Of a DNA stretch of 64,000 bases, positions 39,201 to 53,081 are shown piece after piece. How positions within the stretch are numbered: the first letter of the stretch is position 1; every line of letters begins with the position of its first letter. The notes beneath the pieces were generated by a model, which was not told where the DNA came from, ran no database searches, and saw only the letters and a list, made by a program, of their open reading frames with translations. Location of the stretch: contig OZ037765.1 in assembly GCA_964035545.1 (NCBI GenBank), positions 7,638,698 to 7,702,697 of the forward strand. Direction: 5' to 3'. Position numbers and translations under genes: made by a program. The DNA comes from Bugula neritina. Taxonomy: Eukaryota > Bryozoa > Gymnolaemata > Cheilostomatida > Bugulidae.

Positions 39201-42200
39201 TGTGAAGTGTGCTGCAATAAATGCTGTTGAAATTGATGTTAGATGTCATGGGCAATCTGTGGACAGTGCATATATTGAAAGAGTTGAGACGGACACCCCT
39301 GATGGCAATCATTTGTTAACGGTAACTTACCGCCATTTTCTTATTTCTGGTATTTTTGACACTTCATAAAATTGATGTTTTTATTGACAATCCTTTTAAA
39401 ATTTATAAAAAAATGATTTAGTTGTCATTTAGTATTTATGTAATAACACAACTAATTGATTTACATGTGCTTGTGTGTTTTTTTTCAGGTGGAAGCAACC
39501 ATTACATATGATGATGTGTTTGAAGCTCTTGCCAGATATATGTGCTCGTGTGTAGCTTCACTTGCAGAAGGAAGAAGAGTGAAGAGCCAATCTGGAGAGA
39601 TTAAGATTGCCCGTGAGTTCTACGAGTCTTTTTAATTATGATAAGGATCTGCAGCTGTAGACAGCTTAATTTTTTCCTCCTACCAGCTTTTTACTTCCTT
39701 TACTTTTATTTGAGTGTTTTTAAGCTATAAAATTAAATTATACTTTAAGAAGTGCCTTCGATAGAGTCTAGGCTGTTCCAGTTTACTAAAAAAAGCTATT
39801 TATTTCCAAATAGAGTTATTTTATGAAAGTCATAAGTTTACCATATTAATAAAGTTGTATAAGATAGCGTATATGCAGCATGCAATGGAATGGTGAGATC
39901 ATTAGGTGGACAATTATTGCTTAATATCATTTCAGTTTTATAACAATCTTCACACAGAAAATAAAGTATTTATACTAATCATTCACAGATCTTCAAACTC
40001 AACAGGTGAAGCTTTGTCATTCAAAATTTAATTTTAATTTTTGACTGGAGAAAAAATTCAGTTTAATCTGCAAATAAATGAGAGATAGGATTTTTAATCA
40101 CTTACTAGTAAGTTCTCCAAGCCTTATCGTTGTTAGCCTCAGCAAATATTTGCTTGAGTCTCAGAATCAAAGGTGTTATCATTAATGGTAGTTGACTACA
40201 CTTTCAATGTTTCTCTGAGTATGTATGTATTTTCTCTGTGTGTGTGCAGCAGATGATCTAATAAAGTATAGGCTATTTTGCTTTAGTTACATACGTATCT
40301 TTTTGTTTCAACTTCACCACCCAAAGGTACTTAAAAAAGAGAGTAAGCCTACTCAAAACTAACATTGAAAATATAAATAATTGTAAAATCTAGGACTATG
40401 ATTTCATTGAATGTTTCCTTTATGCATAAATGACTAGGAGCACAAAGTGCCAATGACTTCTAATCAAAGTTGAAAATCTTAAGAGCATTGATCATAGCTT
40501 TTGATATTTTCTAATTGTCGAATTGCTGGCGTGTAACTGAAGTTTAGAAGTGTGGCTGACATTCATACAGACAGACATAATTGTGCCAGCGCTGGGGCCC
40601 CAGCAGTTGTCTAGCGTGTGTTAGTAACACTTGCAGTAGAGGAGGATATAGCTTTGTATTGGTGACATTTGTGCTTCCAGTGGCTTAATTAACACTAACA
40701 GGGGGCTTACTCTGTGATCAGCAGGCTATGGTATTCAATGTCATTTCGTAACAATGAAGAAGCATTGCTACTGCTTTTACTGCCAGTGTGACTCTTCTTT
40801 AAGAAGTGAAGCCATAAAAATCTAGTCTTAAATTTCCTGCTGATTATTATATACAATAAAGCACGTTTGCGTTTGTTGTGGTCTCTCAGCACGGGCTGAA
40901 GGTGCAAGGCCACTTTGTCCTCTCAAGAATTTTGCAAAGTGTTTATATCCCATACTAAAAGCTGTTGATTCTTTATTACATTAATATAATAAATGAATTA
41001 ATTTTTAATTTCCTAGACCTATTCAAGTCATTTATGCTTCATTCAATTTCTTAAAATATATTTTTACTAAATACAAACAAACTAATCGGTGGGCCTTTTA
41101 TCTCACACTAATCCAATAATATCGCATTGATTTATTCATAAAGGAAAATATTCCACTATAGACCAATAAGTTTAATAGTGATATGATATATTGAGTGGCT
41201 GGCTAAGGTTAATTTGTTAAATGGTATATAAAAGTTGAGACAGTGGAATGGCTGTTGCTGGGTGGACAAAAGTGCTGGCGTATCAACTTAATCCCCTCTA
41301 ATCAGGGTTGAATGATTGACTGCCTTTGCTGTCAACTGCTAATTTCTATGTCAGTCAACTGCTAGAAGGCAAAGACAAGCAGCAATGTAGCCTCTAAATT
41401 CTATAAACTTATATTGACTTGAAGTTATTAGTTAGAGAATAAGTTTTCATAATTTGCAATACCCATGTTTATCAACTCTACACTGCAGGCAGATTCTAAA
41501 GGCTTGCATGCAGTATTATCAGATATATTGTTACTGATAATTGCTAAGTGCAAGTGACTACAATCATTATCACTATATATAACTTTGCTATAATTCTCAT
41601 TTGAGTTGTCACTCATAATTATTTCCAGTCTAAGTAATTATTATTAATTCTTATCTAAACTGTGATTAGCAGTCAGAAGTATGTTTATCTATGACATAGC
41701 TTAATTGAAGAAAGTTATTGTGCAATAGTTGGTTGGCATAAGTGAACAACTTAATACCAGCATAATTTTCAATATACCAGATATTGTGCAGATAGTATTT
41801 TTAATATTCTGAGATGCGTGCATTATAATATATTAATAGATATATTATGGTCAACTAGTCAAGAAAAGTGTATTTGGGAGAACAAAAATTTCTAAGTTTT
41901 TACATCAAGTGTGAAATATACTTCTAAATCATTCCAATGCTACACTTTGAAAATGTATTAGCTAATAAAAATGTATCTACTTTTTAAAGAAATTTACTTG
42001 ACCAAATAATTGAACAGTTTTAAGTTAGTTTTTAAGATAAACACTTTGAAAAAGTTTGAATTTTCTTTATTTCATGCCATGTTTTATTTTCAGGTTTGTC
42101 AAAAGATTTTCCACAGTCACCAATAGAAGTGTCGGTGATGGTGATGCAGGAGGCGGAACTTATCTGTCGACCACCCAAAGGAACGCCTAGTCCATCTGTG

Positions 42201-45200
42201 AGTCATGTTCAAATAATCTATTTACACAAAACAGGTTTAATAAACATGTTTATTGCTTGTTTGGAAACTCACTTTTCATTTTCTATGCATATGCTATAGA
42301 TCTTTTGGAGAAAGAATGGAGTGAGAATTGATGACGAGAATGATCCTAAATATCTGGTGACCAGTGAGGGGTCGCTAGTCATCAGGGAGGTCACCAAAGC
42401 CGACGAGGCAAACTACACTTGTGTGGCTTACAATGATCTCTTCACCAGAGCGACAGATCCAGCACGACTCTACGTATATAGTATGTTTAATAGCTCGCTA
42501 TTAGAAAATAGAATAGAGTTGAAACAGAATTCGCGATTAGAATCAGCCTCTGTGTTAGAATCATGTTACAATCAGATTTCCAACTACTAGACAATAGACT
42601 TCATAAAGTTACAATATGAGAAGAGTCGGAGATTGTAAATTAGTGTCTGCATGTGTGTGTACACTCTAGAGTCTAAAAGCATCTCCCATCTTTCTGGCTT
42701 ACAACCATACAATCCAGTATCATATTACACAACCTTCAGCAACTGCAGCTATATAATTCAGCCACTTGAATGGTGCATCTGTCATATAAACTCTTGGATG
42801 TTTTTTGCAGATTTTCTCCAGACAAATGTATTGAGTCATTTTAGGTTAATGAAGCAGAAGCCAATTTCTATGAAATGTTTTAGTGGTGTGCATTTCAAAC
42901 AAGTAAATTAACTTAGGCCAATGAGCACTCGTAACCTAACTTTTGTTTTGCATTCTCGAGCTGTGTACATTGTTGAATATTGTATAACAACATTGTGTTT
43001 TTGTTACATCTACTAACATCAACCCAGTTTCAATTTAGCCAAGCATCACAGCTATTGAGATTAGAAGGAAAACAAACATCTACCTGTTCTTGTTGAAATC
43101 ATGTCACAAATATTGTGTGCACAATCCCAGGCTGCTTCAGTTTGATTATTTTAAATTATCTGTGATTAGTGCTGTAAATCATAGATACACCAGTTGGGCT
43201 GTGAACAACTGTTCTAAATCACTCACTGGAGACTGATTAGACGCATGAATACTAATTACTATCAGAAGCTTAGATCAGCGTTCACAGTGTTGAGTTTTTT
43301 AGTTAGTCACAAGTGGCTCATTATCATGAATCTTGCCACACTCTTTCTAAGTATGAGACAGCTAGAAGATTTCTTATCACAACATATTTCAATATTTGGT
43401 GATGCATTATATTAACAGCGCATGGCGGATGGTCAACATGGACCAACTGGGGAAACTGTGACACCAAATGTGGTAATGGCTACAAAACAAGATGGAGGGT
43501 CTGTAACAATCCACCTCAGAGTGGCAGAGATGGTCAGCCATGTGATGGTGACGCTAGTCAAAGTAGTCCTTGTACCAGAGAGTGTAATCCTGGTAAGCCC
43601 TAGACAAGATGTCATTTTGTAATCTTGCTTTTATTCTCAGCTAATAACGTTTTTTTATGAAAAAAATCACACAAGTTTATAGTCACTATCACTATGAGAG
43701 CCCCTGTTGAAAAAAGTTTTTATTAAATCGGGCTAAGGACTTATTCATATGTGGCCCAGCAGCAATTATGACTGGATGCTATGCTACTGGGGTTCGAACC
43801 CATGACTCTGTGTTTACTAAGCCAACGCTCCAACCCCTTTAACCCTCTTTTTGAATAATGACTTTTTTATACAAACAATAATTAAATTGTAAGCACTAGT
43901 CTAGCAAATGAAAATCTACTAGCAAGTTTCTATAGAATATTTAGAGGTGACCATCTTGTTACATATTTTCAGCATAATTCTGCAAGTATCCTGTGTACAG
44001 TAACCTAGCCAGCAGTTGACCCATTTGGCTTACTTTATCTGACATGTGCTTGTTTATTATAAGGAGGATAATAAGATTTTAGACCTAATGAACTTATTGG
44101 ATGATTGGGAAAAGGGTTTTCAAATACCACATCATCATTTAGAATAAAGTATATCAGGATTAAATAAAATTAGCTTTCCCCTGTTTCTCATTATGGCACT
44201 AGGTATAAGTGAGTTTTAGTTGCATCATGTACATTAGGCCATTGTATTTCTCACGTGTTTTAAAACCCTGGATACCTCAGAATTTTCAGAATACAGGGTG
44301 GCTGTAGTGCATGTTTTATCTTTGTTGAACCAACCTACAAGTGGCCATTTTATTATTAAAAAATAATTATTAATAAATGACCAGATTAATGCACAAAGAT
44401 TATAACAACTTAGAAATAAAGGAAGGAATTGTGAAAAGCCAAATATTGAAAATAGTTTTTTTTGTCAGTTCTTCGGTATTAATCTATCACACAACATAAG
44501 GTCTAGCAAATAGCCAAATGGCTGACAATGTTTTGCATCAACACACCAACCAATAAACCTATACACTCTGGCTTAAGCCTAGCTCAAAGCAGCATGTGTG
44601 TTTGCATATATGCTTTGCCTTTGATAATTCTGTGTATGAATTCGCGTTAGAGTGCAATGCATGTATTGAATTTACATTTTCAAGTGCTTTGAAAACCTAA
44701 CCTTGTTTGCATTTGAGATGAGACTATATAAAGCATGTACTAGTTGTAAGTGTGGTCACCACTGTCTTTTATATTACGCTGCCTTTGCATGCGTCAGCAC
44801 CAGTTTATTGAGATGTGGTATTAGAGGAGAATAAGTATGAGGTTCTTGTCTGTATTTGCAGAAGATGGAGGGTGGTCCAGGTGGGGCCCGTGGGGAAACT
44901 GTGAGTCATCTCCCACACCCCCTTCTGTGTGCCAGAAGCATCGACAAAGAAGGTGCAACAACCCAGTCCCTGTTGGAGGTGGCAGAATGTGTGTTGGTCC
45001 AAACACTGAAAGTCGTAGTTGCAATAGTCCGTGTCCCAAACGAAGTAAGACAAATTCAATACATAGTATTTCCATCAAGTTATACATTATTAACTTTATT
45101 GCAAGTATAATATGCACATTGTAATTTATGTAACTGTCTGTGTTGATTTAATATCAGCATAATAAGCATCTTTGGTCATTTTGCATTGATTTATAAACTT

Positions 45201-48200
45201 GTATTGTTTGTAGCTTTTGACGAAAATGGGATCTTAACCAACAGCTCAAGAAATGGAGGTTACAGTGGAGCAGATAACCAAAATAAGAGCAGAAATTCTA
45301 TAAGTGGTGCGTAAATGTGTTCCTTGCTGCTATATTTCAATGAATAAGCTTTCAATCTCTCTTACTAATTGGCTTACAAACTCAGTCTAGGCGGATATAT
45401 TTGAGACAACTCATCCGCTTTTCTACAGATAAACACAGTCTGCAATAGAATCATATCTTAATGTTTTATTTAAGCAAAATGTTGATATTATCTTTAGTTG
45501 AGACTATCGATAGTTGAGCTGAAGTATCATTGCTAAAGCTCATGAATATATTTATTAGCCATAATTGTATTGACCTATAACAATAAAGGTAAGTAGCCTG
45601 AAGTGTAAAGCGCTCTATGATTATCAGACCAAGACATTTACTATTTTTGCCATAAAATAATGTGATAGGTACTTGTATGTTTATAGCCGACAGTGAGAAT
45701 ATCATACTATGGGTGGTACTATGTGCAGCCATTGCAGTGTTCACAGTTATTCTAGTCATCATTGTCATCTGTCTGCTGAAGAGAAGGTCCAGGAGAAATA
45801 ATATGTATGATGAAGATTCCAATGATGCTGGTAAGCCTGATGAGCAGCTTTCTATAAATGGCCAGACATAGTTTGACTTAATAGTCTACTTTTCAGGTAG
45901 ATTCGGTCAAAGTTTGTGTAATGTGTCTCAATCAGCACGTAATTAATTCATCCCGTGTGTATATTATTCAAAACATTGAAACTGCATGGAAATTTGATCT
46001 GACTCGAAGTTTTAGATGCCAAGTTGCATTTCTCAGCCTATTAAGTACTAGCAATGTTATATTTGAGTACATCTACTTGACTTGTAAGAAATTATATTAT
46101 GCTAATTAAGATATTGGACTCAAGCTTCTTTTTTCTTCCTTTACTGCTTATAGCATTGCATTGCTTCTGTACGGTATTTGATATAAGCATGGGCTAAATT
46201 AAGTAATCTTATTAGATCAAAGACTGTTGTAAATCTTTGTCAGGTAATTGCACCGGTAGCCTGTCAGCCACTGGGACTCATCTTTATATTTCACTTCAAA
46301 GAAAGATGTTTTTTCTCTTTAATGTTAGATATACAATCGCAATTAGCGTGTGTGCTTACACATCTATGCTATTATGTATTTACACATGTGTCTGAATCGA
46401 GTTTACTAATTTTTGCCAGATATCTCGTGATTATAAATAATTTCTACTTTCCTCATTAATTTTGTAGATATTGGGAGTCGAGATCAGGAAAAGTACAATG
46501 CCAATAATGGTAGGTCCATTTAGCTGCCCCAACAAATCTAATAGTTCCTTGATTTAATATATCTTATCTTGCCTACTTGAATTACCACAATGAACAAATT
46601 AACAAATCCCAAGTTACCATGAAATAAATCACTTGTGACAGATGATATGCTCGCAACTTCACTGGTAGCTCTTCTTACACTGTATTCATAAACATTCAAT
46701 TCCTCCTATGATTAGAGCTAATTAAATTTGTTGATATACTGATACAAGTCAAGCTGAGTCAGATAGCAAGCTGTTTATTGTACTATATAGTTTAAGAAAT
46801 AACATGATATCCTACTGAATCATATGATACGTAAGATCAAGCTAGCTCACACCTGTGCAAGCTGTCATACCACAGTAATGATCTCCTATTTTTAACATAA
46901 TCCTACTTCTCCTATGCATTCTTGGCGTAACAGACTATAATTCTTACAATGCGCTGCATTGCATTATGTTTGCTTTGTCATATAGTATATCATCCCAGCT
47001 GAAGGCCTTAACGTGTTGAAATCTCTGGGAACACAAAGTGATAAATTAAGATCAAAATACTGTGAATTATTTCAAGCTAGAATATCAATGATCAAGAATC
47101 GCTCAATTTTTTCCTAGGAACAATGTGTCATCCCGAGCTAACTCGGAGTATTCCTCTCAGAAACCATAGACCGTTCACAGCCTCTCGGTCAGACTCTGTT
47201 GGTACACCTTCTGAAAAAAAGCCAATGATATCTTCAATGCCTCGACCTCCACCAACTCAGAGAGAGTATTACATGCAAATCTCTCCGCAAAGTAAAAATT
47301 GTGATCATCATGATTACATGCAAATAGGTATGCAAATTATATTAAGATGGCTCTAAAATTTGCTTCACTCATCAAAGGCTCGATATTTTATTAAAAAAAT
47401 AATAATTTGTTGCTTGTTCAATTGGTAGTGTTTTGTGTACAAGTAACCGAATATCTGGAGGTTATCTGCATTATAGCAGCAGGTGGTGTTTAAGAAACTT
47501 GTTGGGCCTCAAGTCATTCGGTGCTTTAAGATTATGCAAGATGGATAGATAGTTATACTGATCAAAGAAAGATGAAAATAGTTGTGTGTTTCATTCAATA
47601 AGTAATGACATAATTGAAGTAATCTTTCAAAGTAGTTGAATTTTCTTTCTGCACTTCTCTTCTTGAATATTATAGCCATTAGCCAGGATTAAAATTAATA
47701 AACTTGATACTTGTGTTTCCTTTTGTTTAATTATTTATGCTGAAAGTTAATTTTCTATATTTCATTTCTTAAAAATATTATGAATATGATAATGCAATAA
47801 TTGCCTTAAAAAATTTACTGTTCTCATCTAATGCACCGAAACCTGAAAAACTAAATTAGTTTAAGAGAGTTGAGTCTTTATTATGATCGGTTGCTATACA
47901 GGAAGTGTGAGGGACTCGGAAAATGAAAGTACAGATGATAAGTTGTCACATGACTCATCCAGCCCCGAGTCTGGCATCTGTAATTCTTGTGACAGGCAAT
48001 CTTTGTCGTCGGCCCAGTTACCTGCTAAAATTGATTTGGATTCTTTAGCTTGGGGCAATCTAACTCACACTGGGGGTCGCCTCACAGTCGCAGACACAGG
48101 TACTGATTGTAACAGTAATGTAATTTTATACGCTAAATATTAACCTCATAATAGACTATCATTAAACTGCAAAATAGTTCAATTTGATTTTAAGAAACAA

Positions 48201-51200
48201 AAAAAAATGCATGTATTTATCTCTAACTTGCTGCCTATATTTTAAAGTTTGAACTTAATTTTAATTTTATCAGCAAAATGTTCAATAATGTGTTGAAAAA
48301 GTGTTTTTGGGAAATGAAGGTAAATATATTGTGATGTATATATATGTGGTATTTTAGGTGTGTCAATAACCGTCCCTGAGGGAGCAATAGGCAGAAATCA
48401 ATCAGAAGAAATATTTATAGCCGCTTTGCGTGAAGATAAAGACAGACCAGCATTGCTGGGTAAGTCAGCGAGTGTGGGATAGCAGAGTCAGCGGTCTTCC
48501 ACATGCATGCCTGTTGTGGTAGTGAACTCAATAATGTTATTATTACAATAGTTAATAATGTCATTAATAGCTTCTGTTTATCTATAATTATTAGAATGAC
48601 ATTTAAATGTAAATAAGAATGTATAGAGGCAAGCTTGGATAGTAATTCGTATAAATTTATAATAATGATATTAATATTCACCTGATTGTAAACAACATCG
48701 TCTGCCTAGTGCCAAGTAATTGGCTTTCCTAATTTGAATAGTTTAACTTCTGCCAATGAAAGATCAGCTTTCCTATTAGTCTAGTCGCTTCTCCTTGACA
48801 CCCTCGTCAGATGCTGATTCATGCCTTAATCAGATAGCTCTATTGATCATCCCATATCACTCACAATCAACATTCACCAGTTAATGGGAATATTTCTATT
48901 CTACACTTGAAGACTATACTTTTCATTTCTCTTTGAAAAAAGTCACTGTCCTTTCTCTACATTAGAGTTTATAGCACTCTTCTGTGTTATTATTAAATAT
49001 ATAAAAATTGTATATTTAATAATTATAAAGTTGAGAGAGTAAAAGTTCTTGAAAGACAGTTTGGTTATATTTTAGACAAGCAAACGCTACTAAGTCCAGT
49101 AGTTCTATGTGGACCACAAGATATGGCATTTAATAAATCTCTAATAATTTCATTTGATCACTGTGCCAGCTTGAAACTAGGACAGTGGAAGTTATCTATC
49201 TACAGCAGTAACAGCTCATATAACGAGCCAGCTCAATGGGAGGTAAGTTCACTAGACACTCTCCCCACCCTAGTCTAATGTATAGCGAGATAAAATGACT
49301 ACGCACTAGACTATAAAGTTTCTAATAACACCATATAGAAATACTCAACTGTACTCATGTCTAGACATAAAAATTCAGCTTCTACTTCCTTTGAACTAAG
49401 TACTGATTTTTTTAAATCTGTTAACTGAAAAGCTACATTCGGCCATTTTGTTACAGCGCCTGGTCACTCTCAACCAAGAGATTCTGCACATGCCAGTGTT
49501 TTGTCAGCTCGACTTGAATAGATGTCACGTGATGACTGACCAATTGGCATCGAGATATTGCCTTGTTGGAGAATCTATGTACGGCAGCAAGGCAGTCAAG
49601 CAGCTCAAACTAGCCTCTTTTGCTCAACCTTTTTCAACTTCTTTAGAAAGTATCATTAGAGTGTATGTGCTATCTGACACAAAAGACGCACTCCATGTAA
49701 GTGTACCAGTTAATATATAATACCTATGCAGCCTTCTTAATTTATTTGAACAAAATCATTGACGTTGACGAAATTTCTAATGCGGGTTTATATTATATTG
49801 TATGATTCATAGCTTGGTAACATGATGCTTGGCCAGTTTGATGTTAAATCAATGTTCAACCGCTGACAATACACGATGCTTAATATTATTCACCTAGCGT
49901 TTTTTATATGTGGTTATCTATATTTTAATCAACATTATTTGAAATAGGGATTCTGATTCTATCATCAAATGTTTATTTCAGCACTTCTCACATCATTAAA
50001 TGCACATCAAGTCAATAAAAATACAACTACTTGGCCAATTTATTATCAAATATTGCTTTGATTGAAACCGTAAAATCTGCTATGGTCTTATATTTTATCA
50101 ATATTTTCATCTAAATTATCACTGTAACCGTGGAAACAGAGACTAGACAATTTTAAATTCTGTCTAAGCATCTGTCATTAAACTACGAAAGCAATGTTTA
50201 TTGGTTGAATCTCATTTTATAGTAAGATTATTTGAGTTGCGTTTTTATCATTGGTTACTTATTTTGTGTTGAACTTCAGTAAAAATACAAGCAATCCATT
50301 AGATTTTTGTTTTATGCACGTGTGTAAATAAGTCATGGTATATGCAAATGTTGAAGCTTATATCATGCCGTTTATACAACACCTTGTAGAGTGTAATACA
50401 GCAAGAAAGTAAACTGGGTGCTAGGTTAATGGACAAGCCCAAGCAGATATCATTCCAAGATGGTGGTTTCAACCTTTGTCTGATGATAGATAGTATATCG
50501 AATGGCTGGGACAGTAAAATGCCAGCCAAGTATCAGGTATACTTATAAATATTCTATAAATCAACAGAAGCAATTCCTATTTTCATGTGTTGAGTCATAA
50601 TTACAAATAATTTTGTACTATAAATATTAATTAATTAATTTAAAAATTAATTTTTAAATTAAAGCAATTTTGTACTATAATAATGATTCTTCTTTCAGGA
50701 GATTCCATTCCGCCATGTTTGGAATGGACAGTCCAATCTACACTGTTCCTTTGCTTTTGAGAGGGTTTCAGCACCACCCAATACAACTCTCAGCTGTAAG
50801 ATCCAAGTCTATCAAAAATCTGTGCTCAGTAATAGACAGCAGATAACAATCAATGGTGCAGGCCTAGAAGTAAGTAATAACAATACTGCTTATACACTCT
50901 ACTGTATTAGTAAAAATAGCAAAATAGATAAATCAGTTTCAAATTTTGTTCACAAATCATTCAAATTTGTTGTTAAAATTGTATTTTAAGTGTAGTTAAT
51001 AGGCTGTGCACTTTGTAAAAATTATGTTATATATAAAATATAATATGGTATTAATTTTTATAAAAAAATATGAGCAATAAAGCAATTTAATTGTATATAA
51101 ATACTGGGATTAAAAATAAAGTTTATATAAAATTCATGGACAAAGTGAAGAGAGGGAAACTAAGAATTCAGTTTGACTTCTTGAAAGATTTTATGGCTTG

Positions 51201-51852
51201 ATGTTAATTTGATTTAGTCAACTGCCAAGATGATGGGGCCTAAAGACTTGTCCAGCACGGTGACGGTGAACACGCAGTCTAGCTCAGGCTGCAGCAGTAT
51301 GGTAATAATAGACAATCGGGAGCAGCAAATATTCAAACTGCCCACAGTACTTAAAAAGAAGCTGGCCAGCATTTTAGACATGCCGCAAATGAGAGGAAAT
51401 GATTGGCGAATGTTAGCTTCTGCCCTAAACTCTGATAGGTAAGATATTATCTTGTAAACGTGGCTGGAATAACTGCTTGCTTATCCCACTTTTGGTTGCA
51501 CATTTAGGAGCAGTAGTGGAGAAATTGAGATAGCTTAAGTTCTTTAATTTTATTATTAAATTTTGGTTTGCTTAGTTTTATTATGTGTCTTTGATTCTAT
51601 TATTTCATGCATACTATGTACAAGTAAACCACATTATTCATATATATAAAGGAATGCCTGTTTTTGAATTTTAGACAACTCAATTTCTTTGCATCTAAAC
51701 CAAGTCCTACGGAAGCCATCTTGGATTTATGGGAAGCTCGTACAAACAATGATGAAGTCTCAGTGTCGGAATTAATAAACATTTTCCGAGCTATGGGCCG
51801 ACAAGATGCAGTTTCTATTTTGGAACGAGAGGGTGGAAATGCATGGGTGTAA
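36219..51852 (+). CDS. unc5: Netrin receptor UNC5, complete
   Basis: Nineteen exons: 36219-36336, 39119-39321, 39489-39612, 42094-42197, 42300-42480, 43419-43592, 44862-45044, 45214-45306, 45687-45830, 46468-46509, 47118-47327, 47902-48099, 48358-48459, 49076-49242, 49457-49696, 50390-50536, 50699-50869, 51218-51438, 51675-51852. The total is 3000 nt (999 residues). Order: signal peptide (1-25); Ig1 (about 46-148); Ig2 (149-243, FWRKNG, NYTCVAYND); TSP1 (244-301, GGWSTWTNWGNC); TSP1 (302-362, GGWSRWGPWGNC); transmembrane helix (about 399-422); cytoplasmic linker; ZU5 (about 575-725); UPA (to about 860); death domain (about 895-985). This is the full UNC5 set, a receptor for netrin in axon repulsion and dependence-type apoptosis. 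Extracellular and linker introns are mostly phase 1. The start ATG has A at -3; an upstream in-frame ATG (36147) would bury the signal peptide. Confidence 0.95.
43701..43850 (-). mobile_element. tRNA-derived SINE, copy 2
   Basis: On the minus strand the element reads from an A-box region (ggttggagcgttggcttagt) through a B box (gggttcgaacccc) to the same tail as copy 1: ccagtcataattgct, ctgggcc, tgaataa, agcccgattta. It sits in the UNC5 intron between the two TSP1 exons, in antisense orientation. Confidence 0.85.
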
Positions 51853-53081
51853 AAATTTCTTATGTAAAACATTGTTGTAATTTTTATACAACAATTTCTT
51901 GCAATTTTAGAAATGTAATTATTTAAAAGTTAGTAGTTTTTTTATTAAAGATCTGTACATATTGCACAGTTATGCTTTTGAATAACATTTCATATCCTAG
52001 CATTTTCGAATCTGAGTAGAATATTTTTCTATGTTCGTCCAGAGTTTTGATATTATAGTGATTATAGTTACTTACAAATTAACATTTACTAAACTTATTT
52101 TTTTCACACAGTTCATAAAAAAATGTAATAATATTTTTGACAGTTTACTCAAGTCAAAAGACAAGGTAGATATTTTTATACTATATTTTACTAGGATATA
52201 AATCAGTGAAACCCGGGATGATATTACAATAAGTAGTATGTTATATTTAGAGTCTAAAGTTACACCACTGGTGGTATGATATGCTACTAAAATATAAGGT
52301 TCTAAGTGACTGAAGTACTGTTGCACCCTTTTTGAAATCTCTAAAGTTTCATGCATGTTTGGTTTAATGGTTGTCTATAAATCTTTATTGTTTTTAGGAT
52401 AAAAAAGCTACTGTTAATACTGCTTTATAGACTAATTGTAGCTCATGTGTTGCATGAGATATTCATACACTGTACATACATTACACCACGTGGGTTTTAC
52501 GCATTTCATATAGCTACAACTCAAACTCAACTTATCAAATGTTTTTACTATTTTTGCATGTTATGTTGACTAGTGTACATAACTCGCTACATAATTCTGT
52601 AGTTGTCAATGTATATTATTTATGTACCAATTACTAGGCTATGCTACTTCTTATATAATATCCCATGAGCATAGACTTATTTGTATTACGTAAATGTATT
52701 TTCATGTTGCATACAGTTCATACAAACTGGTTTGGCTAGACATTCAATATTTAAGCTACCTAATGATGTTTATCCAGAATAAAATATTGTAAAATAAATA
52801 GCCCAGTGTTGATTGATTAGACTATAAGATGGATAAGTATGGAATTGTAACACCACTAAGGTTTCTAACTCGTAAGAATCCACAGTTTATCTTTACCAGT
52901 GCTTTGAAATTCAAATACAATTTAAAATCATTTGCTTTTGAGTGGCTTCATTACAAGCTGTGGATGAGTACAAAATATGTGCAACATATGTTACCCAAAA
53001 TAATTGTTATAAAACTTTTTCTAAAAACTTTCCTAGAAAATGTTAACTCCTACTTATAGTGACAAAAGTTTTAAGAAATCA
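51853..53081. other. UNC5 3' UTR and tail-to-tail spacer
   Basis: Between the UNC5 stop and the end of the minus-strand cysteine-rich gene. Poly(A)-like signals are ATTAAA near 51944 and AATAAA near 52779. Open frames here (52072-52356 minus, 52829-53059 plus) look like chance. Confidence 0.5.
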
